DNA from: SLRI01 sp964393275
Lineage (GTDB): Bacteria; Pseudomonadota; Alphaproteobacteria; Geminicoccales; Geminicoccaceae
DNA length: 9,673 nt
Direction: 5' to 3'
Assembly: GCA_964393275.1 (NCBI GenBank)
Contig: CAYMTA010000113.1
Location: forward strand, 1 to 9,673
A program made the position numbers and the translations under genes. This document shows, in pieces, positions 4,794-9,673 of the stretch. Under the pieces are notes generated by a model. That model saw nothing but the letters and a program-made list of their open reading frames with translations. It had not been told where the DNA came from and searched no databases. Position 1 is the stretch's first letter. Each line of letters starts with the position of its first letter.

Positions 4794-4826
4794 GACGCCG
4801 GCTTCCAGCGACGGAGGCGACCTCTG

Positions 4827-5702
4827 ATGCAGCCCATCGCCGCCCCCGGCCTCTACCGCATGGCCTCGACCGCCTACCATGCCGACCCGGCCCCGGCGCC
4901 GTCGCTCTCCTCGAGCCTCGCCCGGCTGATCGTCGGCCACAGCCCGGCCCACGCGAAGGAGGCCCATCCCCGGCTCACCCTCGACCCCATCGGCCCGGAA
5001 TCGAAGGCGATCGACCGCGGCGCGGCGATGCACGAGCTCCTGCTCGGTGGCGAGAGCCGAATCCAGACGATCGACGCCGCCGACTGGCGCACCAGGGCAG
5101 CGCAGGCCGCCCGCGCCGAGGCCCGCGCGGCCGGCCGCATCCCCGTGCTGGCGGCCGACTGGCCGGCGATGGCGCGGATGCTGGCCGAGCTTCGCCGCTT
5201 TCTGGCGCAGGCCCGGCTTGCCGACGTGTTCGAGGCCGGCGCCGGCGAGGCCGAGCTTTCCGGCTTCTGGCAGGAGGGCGGGATCTGGCGCCGCGCCCGG
5301 TTCGACTGGCTCGACCGAAGGACCGCGACGGTATGGGACTACAAGACGACGGCCCTGCCGCTCGGCCGCTGGCGCGCCAACGCCGCCCGCGACCCGGTGG
5401 CCGCCATCCAGCCCATCCACTACCGCAAGGCCGCCCTCGCCCTCACCGGCCGGCGGCATCGCTTCGCCTATGTGGTGCAGGAGGTTCGCCCGCCCTTCGC
5501 CGTGATCCTGATCGAGCCCGGCGACCGGCTCCTCAAACGCGCGCTCACCGGCTACGAGAACGCCGCCGCCGCATGGCGCGCCGGGCTCGAGCGTGGCCAC
5601 TGGCCGGCCTATCCCGCCCGGCTCGACCGGCTCGACCCGCCGACGCCCCCCCGATCCGCCAAGGGCCGCCGCCCGTGGCCGTTCAAGAGGCGCCAGCCGT
5701 GA
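4827..5702 (+). CDS. RecE/exonuclease VIII-like PD-(D/E)XK nuclease
   Basis: The 291-residue protein matches the DUF3799/RecE C-terminal nuclease pattern. It has RGAAMHELLL with His69, a conserved Glu143 (EAELSGFW), Asp160 in RARFDWLD, and the signature WDYKTT with Asp171 and Lys173, followed by a Gln195/Tyr199 pair (QPIHYRKA) typical of RecB-like nuclease folds. All expected catalytic residues are present. Such enzymes resect one strand of double-stranded DNA 5' to 3' to leave ends for phage single-strand annealing recombination. ATG at 4827 follows GGAGG at 4813-4817 with 9-base spacing. The usual RecT/Bet annealing partner does not follow; a chain of small unknown proteins does. The C-terminal tail is basic and Pro-rich (PPTPPRSAKGRRPWPFKRRQ), possibly for DNA or partner binding. 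Its TGA overlaps the next GTG. Confidence 0.85.
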   Translation: MQPIAAPGLYRMASTAYHADPAPAPSLSSSLARLIVGHSPAHAKEAHPRLTLDPIGPESKAIDRGAAMHELLLGGESRIQTIDAADWRTRAAQAARAEARAAGRIPVLAADWPAMARMLAELRRFLAQARLADVFEAGAGEAELSGFWQEGGIWRRARFDWLDRRTATVWDYKTTALPLGRWRANAARDPVAAIQPIHYRKAALALTGRRHRFAYVVQEVRPPFAVILIEPGDRLLKRALTGYENAAAAWRAGLERGHWPAYPARLDRLDPPTPPRSAKGRRPWPFKRRQP

Positions 5703-5914
5703 ACGATGCACCGAGCCGCCCGACCGAGGATGTGCTGGCCGACCTCTTCGACGCCCTCGAGGAGGCCGCCCTCGACCTCGCCCGGCTGCACGGGACGGAC
5801 CCGGTGCGGATGGAGCGCCTGATGACCGAGCTCGGCACCCGCGCCGCCGTGCGGGTGCGCGTCGCCATCCGGGCCGAGCGCCGCGCCGCCCTCGAGCAGC
5901 GGCGCCTTCGATGA
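5699..5914 (+). CDS. Coupled small protein, 71 aa
   Basis: GTG at 5699 overlaps the nuclease stop (GTGA), so translation is probably coupled. The product has an acidic helix (EDVLADLFDALEEAALDLAR, about 10-29) and a basic helix (RAAVRVRVAIRAERRAALEQ, about 48-67). This charge pattern suggests a helical hairpin or dimer. No family is recognised. Its place immediately after the nuclease makes it a candidate nuclease partner. Confidence 0.65.
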   Translation: MNDAPSRPTEDVLADLFDALEEAALDLARLHGTDPVRMERLMTELGTRAAVRVRVAIRAERRAALEQRRLR

Positions 5915-6243
5915 TCGCCCTCGCCATGGTGGACAGCCTCGAGCCGCCGGCCGATCCGGCCGAGCTCGACGCCGTGCTGCGCCGCGCCATGCGCCTCGCC
6001 GAGCTGGTCATGGCGACCACCGACGAGGCGACGGCCGACGACCCTTTCGGCCGGATGGTGCTCGGCCTGGCCCTGCAAAGGTGCCTCGCCGGCTTCTATG
6101 CGCGCATGGCGCTCGACCACGAGGCGAGCGAGCTCGCCCCGGAGATCGCCGGGCGAGCGGTCCGGATCGCGATGGAGGCCACGGCCGAGCTCGCCGAGCG
6201 GCTGGTCGCCGCCGGCCAGCACATGCCGGCGCCGCCGCCATGA
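5911..6243 (+). CDS. Coupled helical protein, 110 aa
   Basis: ATG at 5911 overlaps the preceding stop (ATGA). The protein is almost entirely predicted helix: AELDAVLRRAMRLAELVM (about 17-34), GRMVLGLALQRCLAGFYARM (about 47-66), and two acidic-hydrophobic helices to about 98, ending in a Pro-rich tail (HMPAPPP). The hydrophobic stretch at 47-64 is not long or pure enough to call a membrane segment. Function unknown. Confidence 0.65.
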   Translation: MIALAMVDSLEPPADPAELDAVLRRAMRLAELVMATTDEATADDPFGRMVLGLALQRCLAGFYARMALDHEASELAPEIAGRAVRIAMEATAELAERLVAAGQHMPAPPP

Positions 6244-6671
6244 CCCCCCTCGCCCTCGCCGCCCTCGAGCGGGAGAAGGAACGGCAGCGACAGGCACAGC
6301 GCGGCGCCAGGGAGCGCCGCGAGCAGGCCGAGGCGCGGGCGAGGCAGGCCGAGGCCGCCGCGAAGGAGCGCCGCCGGCTGGCCGCGATCGAGCGCAACCG
6401 GCAGGCCGCCGCCGCCGCCGAGCGCCGCGCCGCCGCCGAGCGCCGCGCCGCCGCACCCTTCGCCGAGACGGTCGCCGTCAACATCTACGCCAGGCCGACC
6501 CGCGACGGCCGCACGCGATATTCCGTCATCATCGAAGGCCAGTGCACCACCTTCGACGACCTCGAGGAGGCCCGCGACTGGCGCAACCGGTTCGCCGGCA
6601 GCCGCCGCGCAAGCCGGCCCTATCTCTTCGTGAACCTGATCCGCGCCGGCGAGGCGCCGGGCCGGCTGTGA
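6240..6671 (+). CDS. Coiled-coil protein with small C-terminal beta domain
   Basis: ATG at 6240 overlaps the preceding stop (ATGA). Residues 9-72 form a long Glu/Arg/Ala/Gln coiled coil that includes two exact tandem copies of AAAERR (58-63 and 64-69) encoded by identical 18-base units (6411-6446). Residues about 77-118 form a compact domain: VNIYARPTRDGRTRYSVIIE then CTTFDDLEEARDWRNRFAG, reading as two or three strands followed by a helix. That shape resembles the small DNA-binding domains of AP2 or integrase arm-binding type, but the match is structural impression only. A DNA-binding or scaffold role is possible. The total length is 143 aa. Confidence 0.65.
   Translation: MTPLALAALEREKERQRQAQRGARERREQAEARARQAEAAAKERRRLAAIERNRQAAAAAERRAAAERRAAAPFAETVAVNIYARPTRDGRTRYSVIIEGQCTTFDDLEEARDWRNRFAGSRRASRPYLFVNLIRAGEAPGRL
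6411..6446 (+). repeat. Two identical 18-base tandem units inside a coding region
   Basis: GCCGCCGCCGAGCGCCGC occurs twice back to back (6411-6428 and 6429-6446), encoding AAAERR twice within the coiled coil. A prone site for length variation by slippage. Confidence 0.7.
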
Positions 6672-7018
6672 GAGACGACCCAACCATCGCCGACATGATC
6701 GCCGCCCTCGACGAGCACCACGGGCCGGACTGGCCGGGCGAGGTCACCAGGACGGGCGAGCTTGTTCGCGAGTTTCTGACCAGGCGCAACACACCCCCCG
6801 GCATCGCGACGGCCGCCCTGGCCGTCCTGCTCGCCGATATCATCGTGGTCGAATCGGCGAAGGCCGCGACGATGGACGGCGCCCGCTTTCGCGCCGACCG
6901 GCTCGCCGACCGATGCTGCGCCTTCATCACGGCCAGCGCCAACAGCCGAAGGAGCATGGAGATTGCCCGCGCGGCGTGGCGCGACTTCGACCGAATGCGA
7001 CCCCGGCGGCCGACGTGA
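6668..7018 (+). CDS. Coupled helical protein, 116 aa
   Basis: GTG at 6668 overlaps the preceding stop (GTGA). The N-terminus is acidic (RDDPTIADMIAALDEHHGPD). Residues 44-61 are hydrophobic (PGIATAALAVLLADIIVV), which could be a buried helix or a weak membrane segment. A double Cys (residues 83-84) lies in DRCCAFITAS. The C-terminus is basic (RMRPRRPT). I do not recognise a family. It sits in the middle of the coupled chain and shares its codon bias, so it is very likely expressed with the nuclease. Confidence 0.65.
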   Translation: MRDDPTIADMIAALDEHHGPDWPGEVTRTGELVREFLTRRNTPPGIATAALAVLLADIIVVESAKAATMDGARFRADRLADRCCAFITASANSRRSMEIARAAWRDFDRMRPRRPT

Positions 7019-7308
7019 CCGCGATAGCCGCCCCGCTCTATGCCTGGCTCATCCGCAACCGCGAGGGTGCGACGCCCGTCCTCGCTCTGGCCGACCTTTC
7101 CGCCCGCTTCGTGTTCGCCGACCTCGGCCGCGCCATCCAGGCCCGCGACGAGCTTCTGGCCATGGCCGAGCGCCACGGCATCGCCTTCGACCTCTATGTG
7201 CTCTCGGCCGCGATCCCGCTGCTCTCGATCGACCCGGAGGAGTGGCGGCATGACGACCCGCATGTGCCGCTCGACCCTGCCGCCCCCGCCGAGGAGCCGC
7301 GATCGTGA
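7015..7308 (+). CDS. Coupled protein, 97 aa
   Basis: GTG at 7015 overlaps the preceding stop (GTGA). The protein has a helical core (PLYAWLIRNREGATPVLALA near the N-terminus, then LGRAIQARDELLAMAERHGI about 37-56), then a hydrophobic strand or helix (FDLYVLSAAIPLLSI) and an acidic Pro-rich tail (DPEEWRHDDP onward). No catalytic motif is visible. Function unknown; expressed as part of the chain. Confidence 0.65.
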   Translation: MTAIAAPLYAWLIRNREGATPVLALADLSARFVFADLGRAIQARDELLAMAERHGIAFDLYVLSAAIPLLSIDPEEWRHDDPHVPLDPAAPAEEPRS

Positions 7309-7580
7309 GAGGCGAGCCGCCGTATTTCCGGATCGTCGGCGCGCCCGACACGCTGATCGTCCGGCCGCTCGACCGATCGGTGCTGATCGAGATCGGCCGG
7401 CCCGGCCCGAGCGGCGAGTTCGAGCTCGCCGGCGCCGCCTGCCTCACCCCGGAGGAGGTGCAGGGCGCGATCGACGCCATGCGCCACGCCCGCCGGCTGG
7501 TCCGGCAGCGCCAGGGCTACCACCGCCGCGCCGCCGCCAGCATGGACCCGACCAACAATCACCCGGGGCGCCACCGGTGA
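7305..7580 (+). CDS. Coupled protein with beta-rich N-terminus, 91 aa
   Basis: GTG at 7305 overlaps the preceding stop (GTGA). Residues 6-45 alternate hydrophobic and polar residues as short strands (YFRIVGAPDTLIVRPLDRSV, LIEIGRPG, EFELAGA). A helix follows (TPEEVQGAIDAMRHARRLVR, about 48-67) and then a basic, likely disordered tail with several His and Arg. A beta-sheet plus helix with a basic tail suggests a small nucleic-acid or protein-binding module; no family is recognised. Confidence 0.65.
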   Translation: MRGEPPYFRIVGAPDTLIVRPLDRSVLIEIGRPGPSGEFELAGAACLTPEEVQGAIDAMRHARRLVRQRQGYHRRAAASMDPTNNHPGRHR

Positions 7581-7834
7581 GCGACGAGCGCGACCACTGC
7601 CCCAGCTGTAGCGCCGTGCTGAACGCCAATTTGAGCGAGCTCACCGACGACGGCCCGGCGGATGCCGGCACCATCGGCGTCTGTGGCGTCTGTGGCGAGC
7701 TCCTGATGTTCTGCGATCCGGGTCTGCGCGCCCTCACCGAGGCCGAGCGCGTCGCCTTGATGGCGCATCCCCGGGCCGGTCCTGCCGTGCTCGATTTCCT
7801 CGAGCGCCTGATCCGCCAGAAGCGCCGCCCATGA
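7577..7834 (+). CDS. Zinc-ribbon-like protein, 85 aa
   Basis: GTG at 7577 overlaps the preceding stop (GTGA). Two Cys-x2-Cys knuckles are visible, CPSC at residues 8-11 and CGVC at 36-39, with another Cys at 46, separated by an acidic linker. That is the layout of a zinc ribbon. After the ribbon comes a helical part (ALTEAERVALMAHPRAGPAV, then LDFLERLIRQKRRP). Zinc ribbons of this size usually bind nucleic acid or a protein partner. Whether it acts with the nuclease or on transcription cannot be said. Confidence 0.75.
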   Translation: MSDERDHCPSCSAVLNANLSELTDDGPADAGTIGVCGVCGELLMFCDPGLRALTEAERVALMAHPRAGPAVLDFLERLIRQKRRP

Positions 7835-7878
7835 AACGCCCGCGGCCGCCGGATGAAACGCCGTGCAACGGATTGTGA
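7831..7878 (+). CDS. 15-residue linking ORF in the coupled chain
   Basis: ATG at 7831 overlaps the preceding TGA (ATGA), and its own TGA overlaps the GTG at 7875 (GTGA), so it joins both neighbours by the same four-base overlaps used along the whole chain. The peptide would be MKRPRPPDETPCNGL. It is too short for a fold. It may exist only to hand ribosomes from one gene to the next, or it may regulate by its Pro-rich sequence. An alternative is that the next gene starts at GTG 7863, inside this ORF, without strict coupling. Confidence 0.45.
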   Translation: MKRPRPPDETPCNGL

Positions 7879-8165
7879 CAGAGCTGCTCGCCCTGCCGAA
7901 GGCGCCCGACTGGTCCTTCTATGTCCGGCGCGGCCTCTTCGGCCGCCGGGAGGCCGTGGTCTGCCGGCGCGTCGCCGGCCGCACGATGCCCGACGGGCAC
8001 GGCGGCTTTCGCCTCGTGCTCCATGCCTACGACGATCGACGGCTCCTGGAGCGGATCGACGAGCTTCTGGCGACGGACGACCCGATGACGCTGTTCGACC
8101 CGCGATGGACGGCGGACGACGTGCGGCGTGGCCGCGAGGCGATCGAGCGGGGCGAGGAGCCATGA
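7875..8165 (+). CDS. Coupled protein, 96 aa
   Basis: GTG at 7875 is chosen because it overlaps the stop of the 15-codon ORF (GTGA); GTG at 7863 would add four residues. The protein has a mixed N-terminal half (WSFYVRRGLFGRREAVVCRR, residues 13-32, then a GHGGFRLVLHAYDD strand at 41-54) and a helical, acidic C-terminal half (RLLERIDELLATDDPMTLFD, then WTADDVRRGREAIERGEEP). No family is recognised. It directly precedes the excisionase-like gene. Confidence 0.65.
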   Translation: MTELLALPKAPDWSFYVRRGLFGRREAVVCRRVAGRTMPDGHGGFRLVLHAYDDRRLLERIDELLATDDPMTLFDPRWTADDVRRGREAIERGEEP

Positions 8166-8437
8166 GCGTCGGCCGTGCCTTCAACGAGATCGAGGTCGCC
8201 TATCTTCTGAACTTCGAATCCTGGCGCGACTTCCAGAAGGCGCGGAAGGCGGGCTTCGTGCCCAGGGAAAGTTTTCACACGCCCGGCGGCCCGCGCTGGT
8301 CGGAAACGTCCCTTGCCCCGCTGTTGCGGCCGGACGGTGACGAGCTGACTGTGGCGATCGAGGAGAAGAAGATCATCGAGAGGCTCGACCGTGGAGACAC
8401 CGCGCCACTTCCGCGCCAAGGGAAGGCCCGGCGGTAA
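8162..8437 (+). CDS. Excisionase-like winged-helix protein, 91 aa
   Basis: ATG at 8162 overlaps the preceding stop (ATGA). The N-terminal 55 residues (FNEIEVAYLLNFESWRDFQK, then AGFVPRESFHTPGGPRWSET) fit the pattern of a short helix-turn-helix with a Gly/Pro wing, as in excisionases and other recombination directionality factors. A charged helix follows (VAIEEKKIIERLDRG). It lies immediately upstream of, and overlaps by 47 bases, the integrase gene, the usual place for such a factor. Its proposed role is to bind attachment-site DNA and favour excision. It shares N-terminal residues with the truncated ORF at 4296. The family assignment is inferred from size, pattern and context, not from a firm motif. 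Confidence 0.55.
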   Translation: MSVGRAFNEIEVAYLLNFESWRDFQKARKAGFVPRESFHTPGGPRWSETSLAPLLRPDGDELTVAIEEKKIIERLDRGDTAPLPRQGKARR

Positions 8438-9440
8438 GCCCCTCTATTACTGGCAGCCGAGCCCGAAGCTGCGCTCGCTCGGCTTCGGCGAGCGGCGGCT
8501 CTCGGACGAGCTGGCCCGTGCCCTGGTCGAGTGCGAGGCCTACAACCGGGAGGCCGACGAGTACCGCCACAAGGCGGCGCGCGGCGTGTTCGCCGATGCC
8601 CCGGCCGGCTCGATCCGCGCCCTGGTGGCGCACTACAAGAGCCACGACGACTATCTGCTGTTGGCGCCCAAGACCCGGCGGGAATACGCCCGCTGCCTCG
8701 ACCTGATCCGCATGAAGATGGGCGACGTGGCGGTCAAGCAGGTGACCCCGGCGATCGCCCAGGCCTTGAAGCGCGCCTTCGCGCCGACGCCGGTGCAGGC
8801 GAACCATGTGCTGCGTGTGCTGCGCCTCTTGATGTCCTTCGCCCGCCGCGAGGGCATGGTGCAGCACAACCCGGTCTCGCACTTCCGCCAGAATCGCGAG
8901 CGGCCGCGGCAACAGGTGTGGAGCGATATCGACGAGCGGCGCTTTCTCGCCGTGTGCGGCCCCGAGCTGGCGCTGGTCTACCTGGTCGCGGTCAACACGG
9001 CGCAGCGCCAGGCGGACGTGCTGGCGCTGCCCTGGTCCGCCTATGACGGTCGGGTCATCAGGTTGCGGCAGGCCAAGACCGGCCAACCGGTCGAGGTGCC
9101 GGCGGCGGCTCGCCTGATCCGGCTGTTGGAGTCGACGCCCAAGGTTTCGCCGATCATCTGCACCACGGTAACCGGCCGGCCGTGGAAGGCCGATCATCTG
9201 CGCCACGCCTTCAAGGCGGCGATGGATCGCGCCGGCCTCGCCGGGCTGCGCTTTCAGGATTTGCGGCGGACGGCGATCGTCCGCATGGCGGAGGCCGGCT
9301 GCACGGTGCCCGAGATCGTGAGCGTCAGCGGGCACAAGATCGAGACCTGCCAGCGGATCGTCGACGTCTACCTGCCGGCGACGCGGCTGCTCGCCCATTC
9401 GGCCATCATCAAGCTCGACGCGCACCGGCCGCGCGACTGA
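8391..9440 (+). CDS. int: Tyrosine recombinase (phage integrase), 349 aa
   Basis: A full-length phage-type integrase. The N-terminal region has an arm-binding-like beta segment (about 1-35), a core-binding helical domain follows (about 73-170), then the catalytic domain. Visible catalytic residues are Arg206 (NTAQRQAD), Lys229 (RQAKTG), Arg292 (FQDLRR), His315 (SVSGHKIE) and nucleophile Tyr327 (VDVYLP). The first position of the His-x-x-Arg box is Gln289 instead of His, a substitution I believe occurs in related integrases. The length is normal. GTG at 8391 follows GAGAGG (8378-8383) at 7-base spacing, so it has its own ribosome binding site although it overlaps the previous gene by 47 bases. 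Facing a tRNA 3' end about 160 bases away, it most likely integrates the element into tRNA-Lys. Confidence 0.95.
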   Translation: METPRHFRAKGRPGGKPLYYWQPSPKLRSLGFGERRLSDELARALVECEAYNREADEYRHKAARGVFADAPAGSIRALVAHYKSHDDYLLLAPKTRREYARCLDLIRMKMGDVAVKQVTPAIAQALKRAFAPTPVQANHVLRVLRLLMSFARREGMVQHNPVSHFRQNRERPRQQVWSDIDERRFLAVCGPELALVYLVAVNTAQRQADVLALPWSAYDGRVIRLRQAKTGQPVEVPAAARLIRLLESTPKVSPIICTTVTGRPWKADHLRHAFKAAMDRAGLAGLRFQDLRRTAIVRMAEAGCTVPEIVSVSGHKIETCQRIVDVYLPATRLLAHSAIIKLDAHRPRD

Positions 9441-9450
9441 CCGCACCGCC

Positions 9451-9488
9451 GCCGCTCGGCCCCGAGCGGCGCCATCCCGGTTTTTTTT
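9451..9488 (+). terminator. Terminator-like hairpin and T8 run after integrase
   Basis: A perfect stem of 8 to 9 bp (9451-9470, GCCGCTCGG with CCGAGCGGC) is followed, after ten bases, by eight T at 9481-9488. The gap between stem and T run is longer than in a standard intrinsic terminator, so efficiency is uncertain, but the T8 run is striking in this GC-rich DNA. Confidence 0.6.
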
Positions 9489-9535
9489 CAGGACAACGCC
9501 CCTAGCGCCCGGCTCGCCGGCGCCCGCTCCGGCCG

Positions 9536-9569
9536 AAAAGTCGGAAACATTCGGCCAAAAGTCGGAAAC
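9536..9569 (+). repeat. Two 13-bp direct repeats, candidate arm-type sites
   Basis: AAAAGTCGGAAAC occurs at 9536-9548 and again at 9557-9569, exactly 21 bp apart (two helical turns), between the integrase gene and the tRNA. Paired direct repeats on the same face of the helix are typical of integrase arm-binding sites or directionality-factor sites. Confidence 0.65.
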
Positions 9570-9587
9570 GCCTATTTATTCCTAGGC

Positions 9588-9600
9588 TAAGTCATTGATT
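9588..9600 (-). promoter_or_regulatory. Full-consensus IHF binding site beside the tRNA
   Basis: On the minus strand AATCAATGACTTA matches the IHF consensus WATCAANNNNTTR at every defined position. It ends at base 9600, directly before the tRNA CCA end. IHF bends DNA between core and arm sites in phage integration complexes. Confidence 0.6.

Positions 9601-9673
<73 letters not shown>

Noticed and set aside
4713..6020. 435-aa minus-strand reading frame opposite the nuclease
   Set aside because: It is the antisense shadow of genes with recognisable motifs and coupled starts; its composition is Gly/Arg/Pro-rich with no domain.
6411..6446. Tandem repeat as CRISPR or iteron
   Set aside because: The units are contiguous without spacers, lie inside a coiled-coil coding region and keep frame; no CRISPR array is present anywhere in the window.
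8373..9446. 357-aa minus-strand frame opposite the integrase
   Set aside because: The integrase on the plus strand has all catalytic boxes; this frame is its antisense image, with typical His/Gln/Arg/Leu shadow composition.

Overview
The window is the integrase end of an integrated mobile element, most simply a prophage or phage-like integrative element, in a very GC-rich bacterium. The base composition, the almost exclusive use of G or C at third codon positions and the style of the integrase fit an alphaproteobacterium; that placement is inference. The right edge is a chromosomal tRNA-Lys (anticodon CTT) on the minus strand. Its 3' end faces a tyrosine-recombinase gene, the usual layout where an element has integrated into the 3' end of a tRNA gene. 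No capsid, tail, portal, terminase or conjugation gene is visible, so phage versus satellite or integrative plasmid cannot be settled here.

Layout. 1-236: no supportable gene. 237-743 and 1160-1894: two minus-strand genes of unknown function; the second has its own extended -10 promoter and a clear intrinsic terminator. The gap between them (744-1159) holds two DnaA-box-like sites and a short-period GATTC repeat and could be an origin. 1895-2416: mostly non-coding, with a direct repeat, a stem-loop terminator that may end a small RNA, and a 37-residue membrane protein. 2417-3286: small genes of unknown function, including a two-helix membrane protein. 3292-3914: a divergent pair of helix-turn-helix regulators, the lysogeny-type switch. 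4013-4042: a strong promoter carrying a perfect 19-bp palindromic operator that is related in sequence to sites inside the divergent regulator region.

4069-9440: the rightward gene set. A small acidic protein and a truncated excisionase-like ORF come first. They are followed by an oppositely oriented gene (4438-4713) with its own 12-bp inverted-repeat control site. Then comes a RecE/exonuclease VIII-like PD-(D/E)XK nuclease (4827-5702). After it, ten consecutive start codons each overlap the preceding stop by four bases (ATGA or GTGA), giving a translationally coupled chain of small unknown proteins. One link of the chain is only 15 codons long. The chain ends in an excisionase-like gene and the integrase.

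Between the integrase and the tRNA lie a terminator-like hairpin with a T8 run, two 13-bp direct repeats 21 bp apart (candidate arm-type integrase sites) and a full-consensus IHF site touching the tRNA CCA end. Together these look like a recombination attachment region. My reading is that the regulators repress the promoter at 4013. On derepression, the nuclease, the coupled small proteins, the excisionase-like protein and the integrase would be made together. The unknown coupled chain is the most likely place for an undescribed function.
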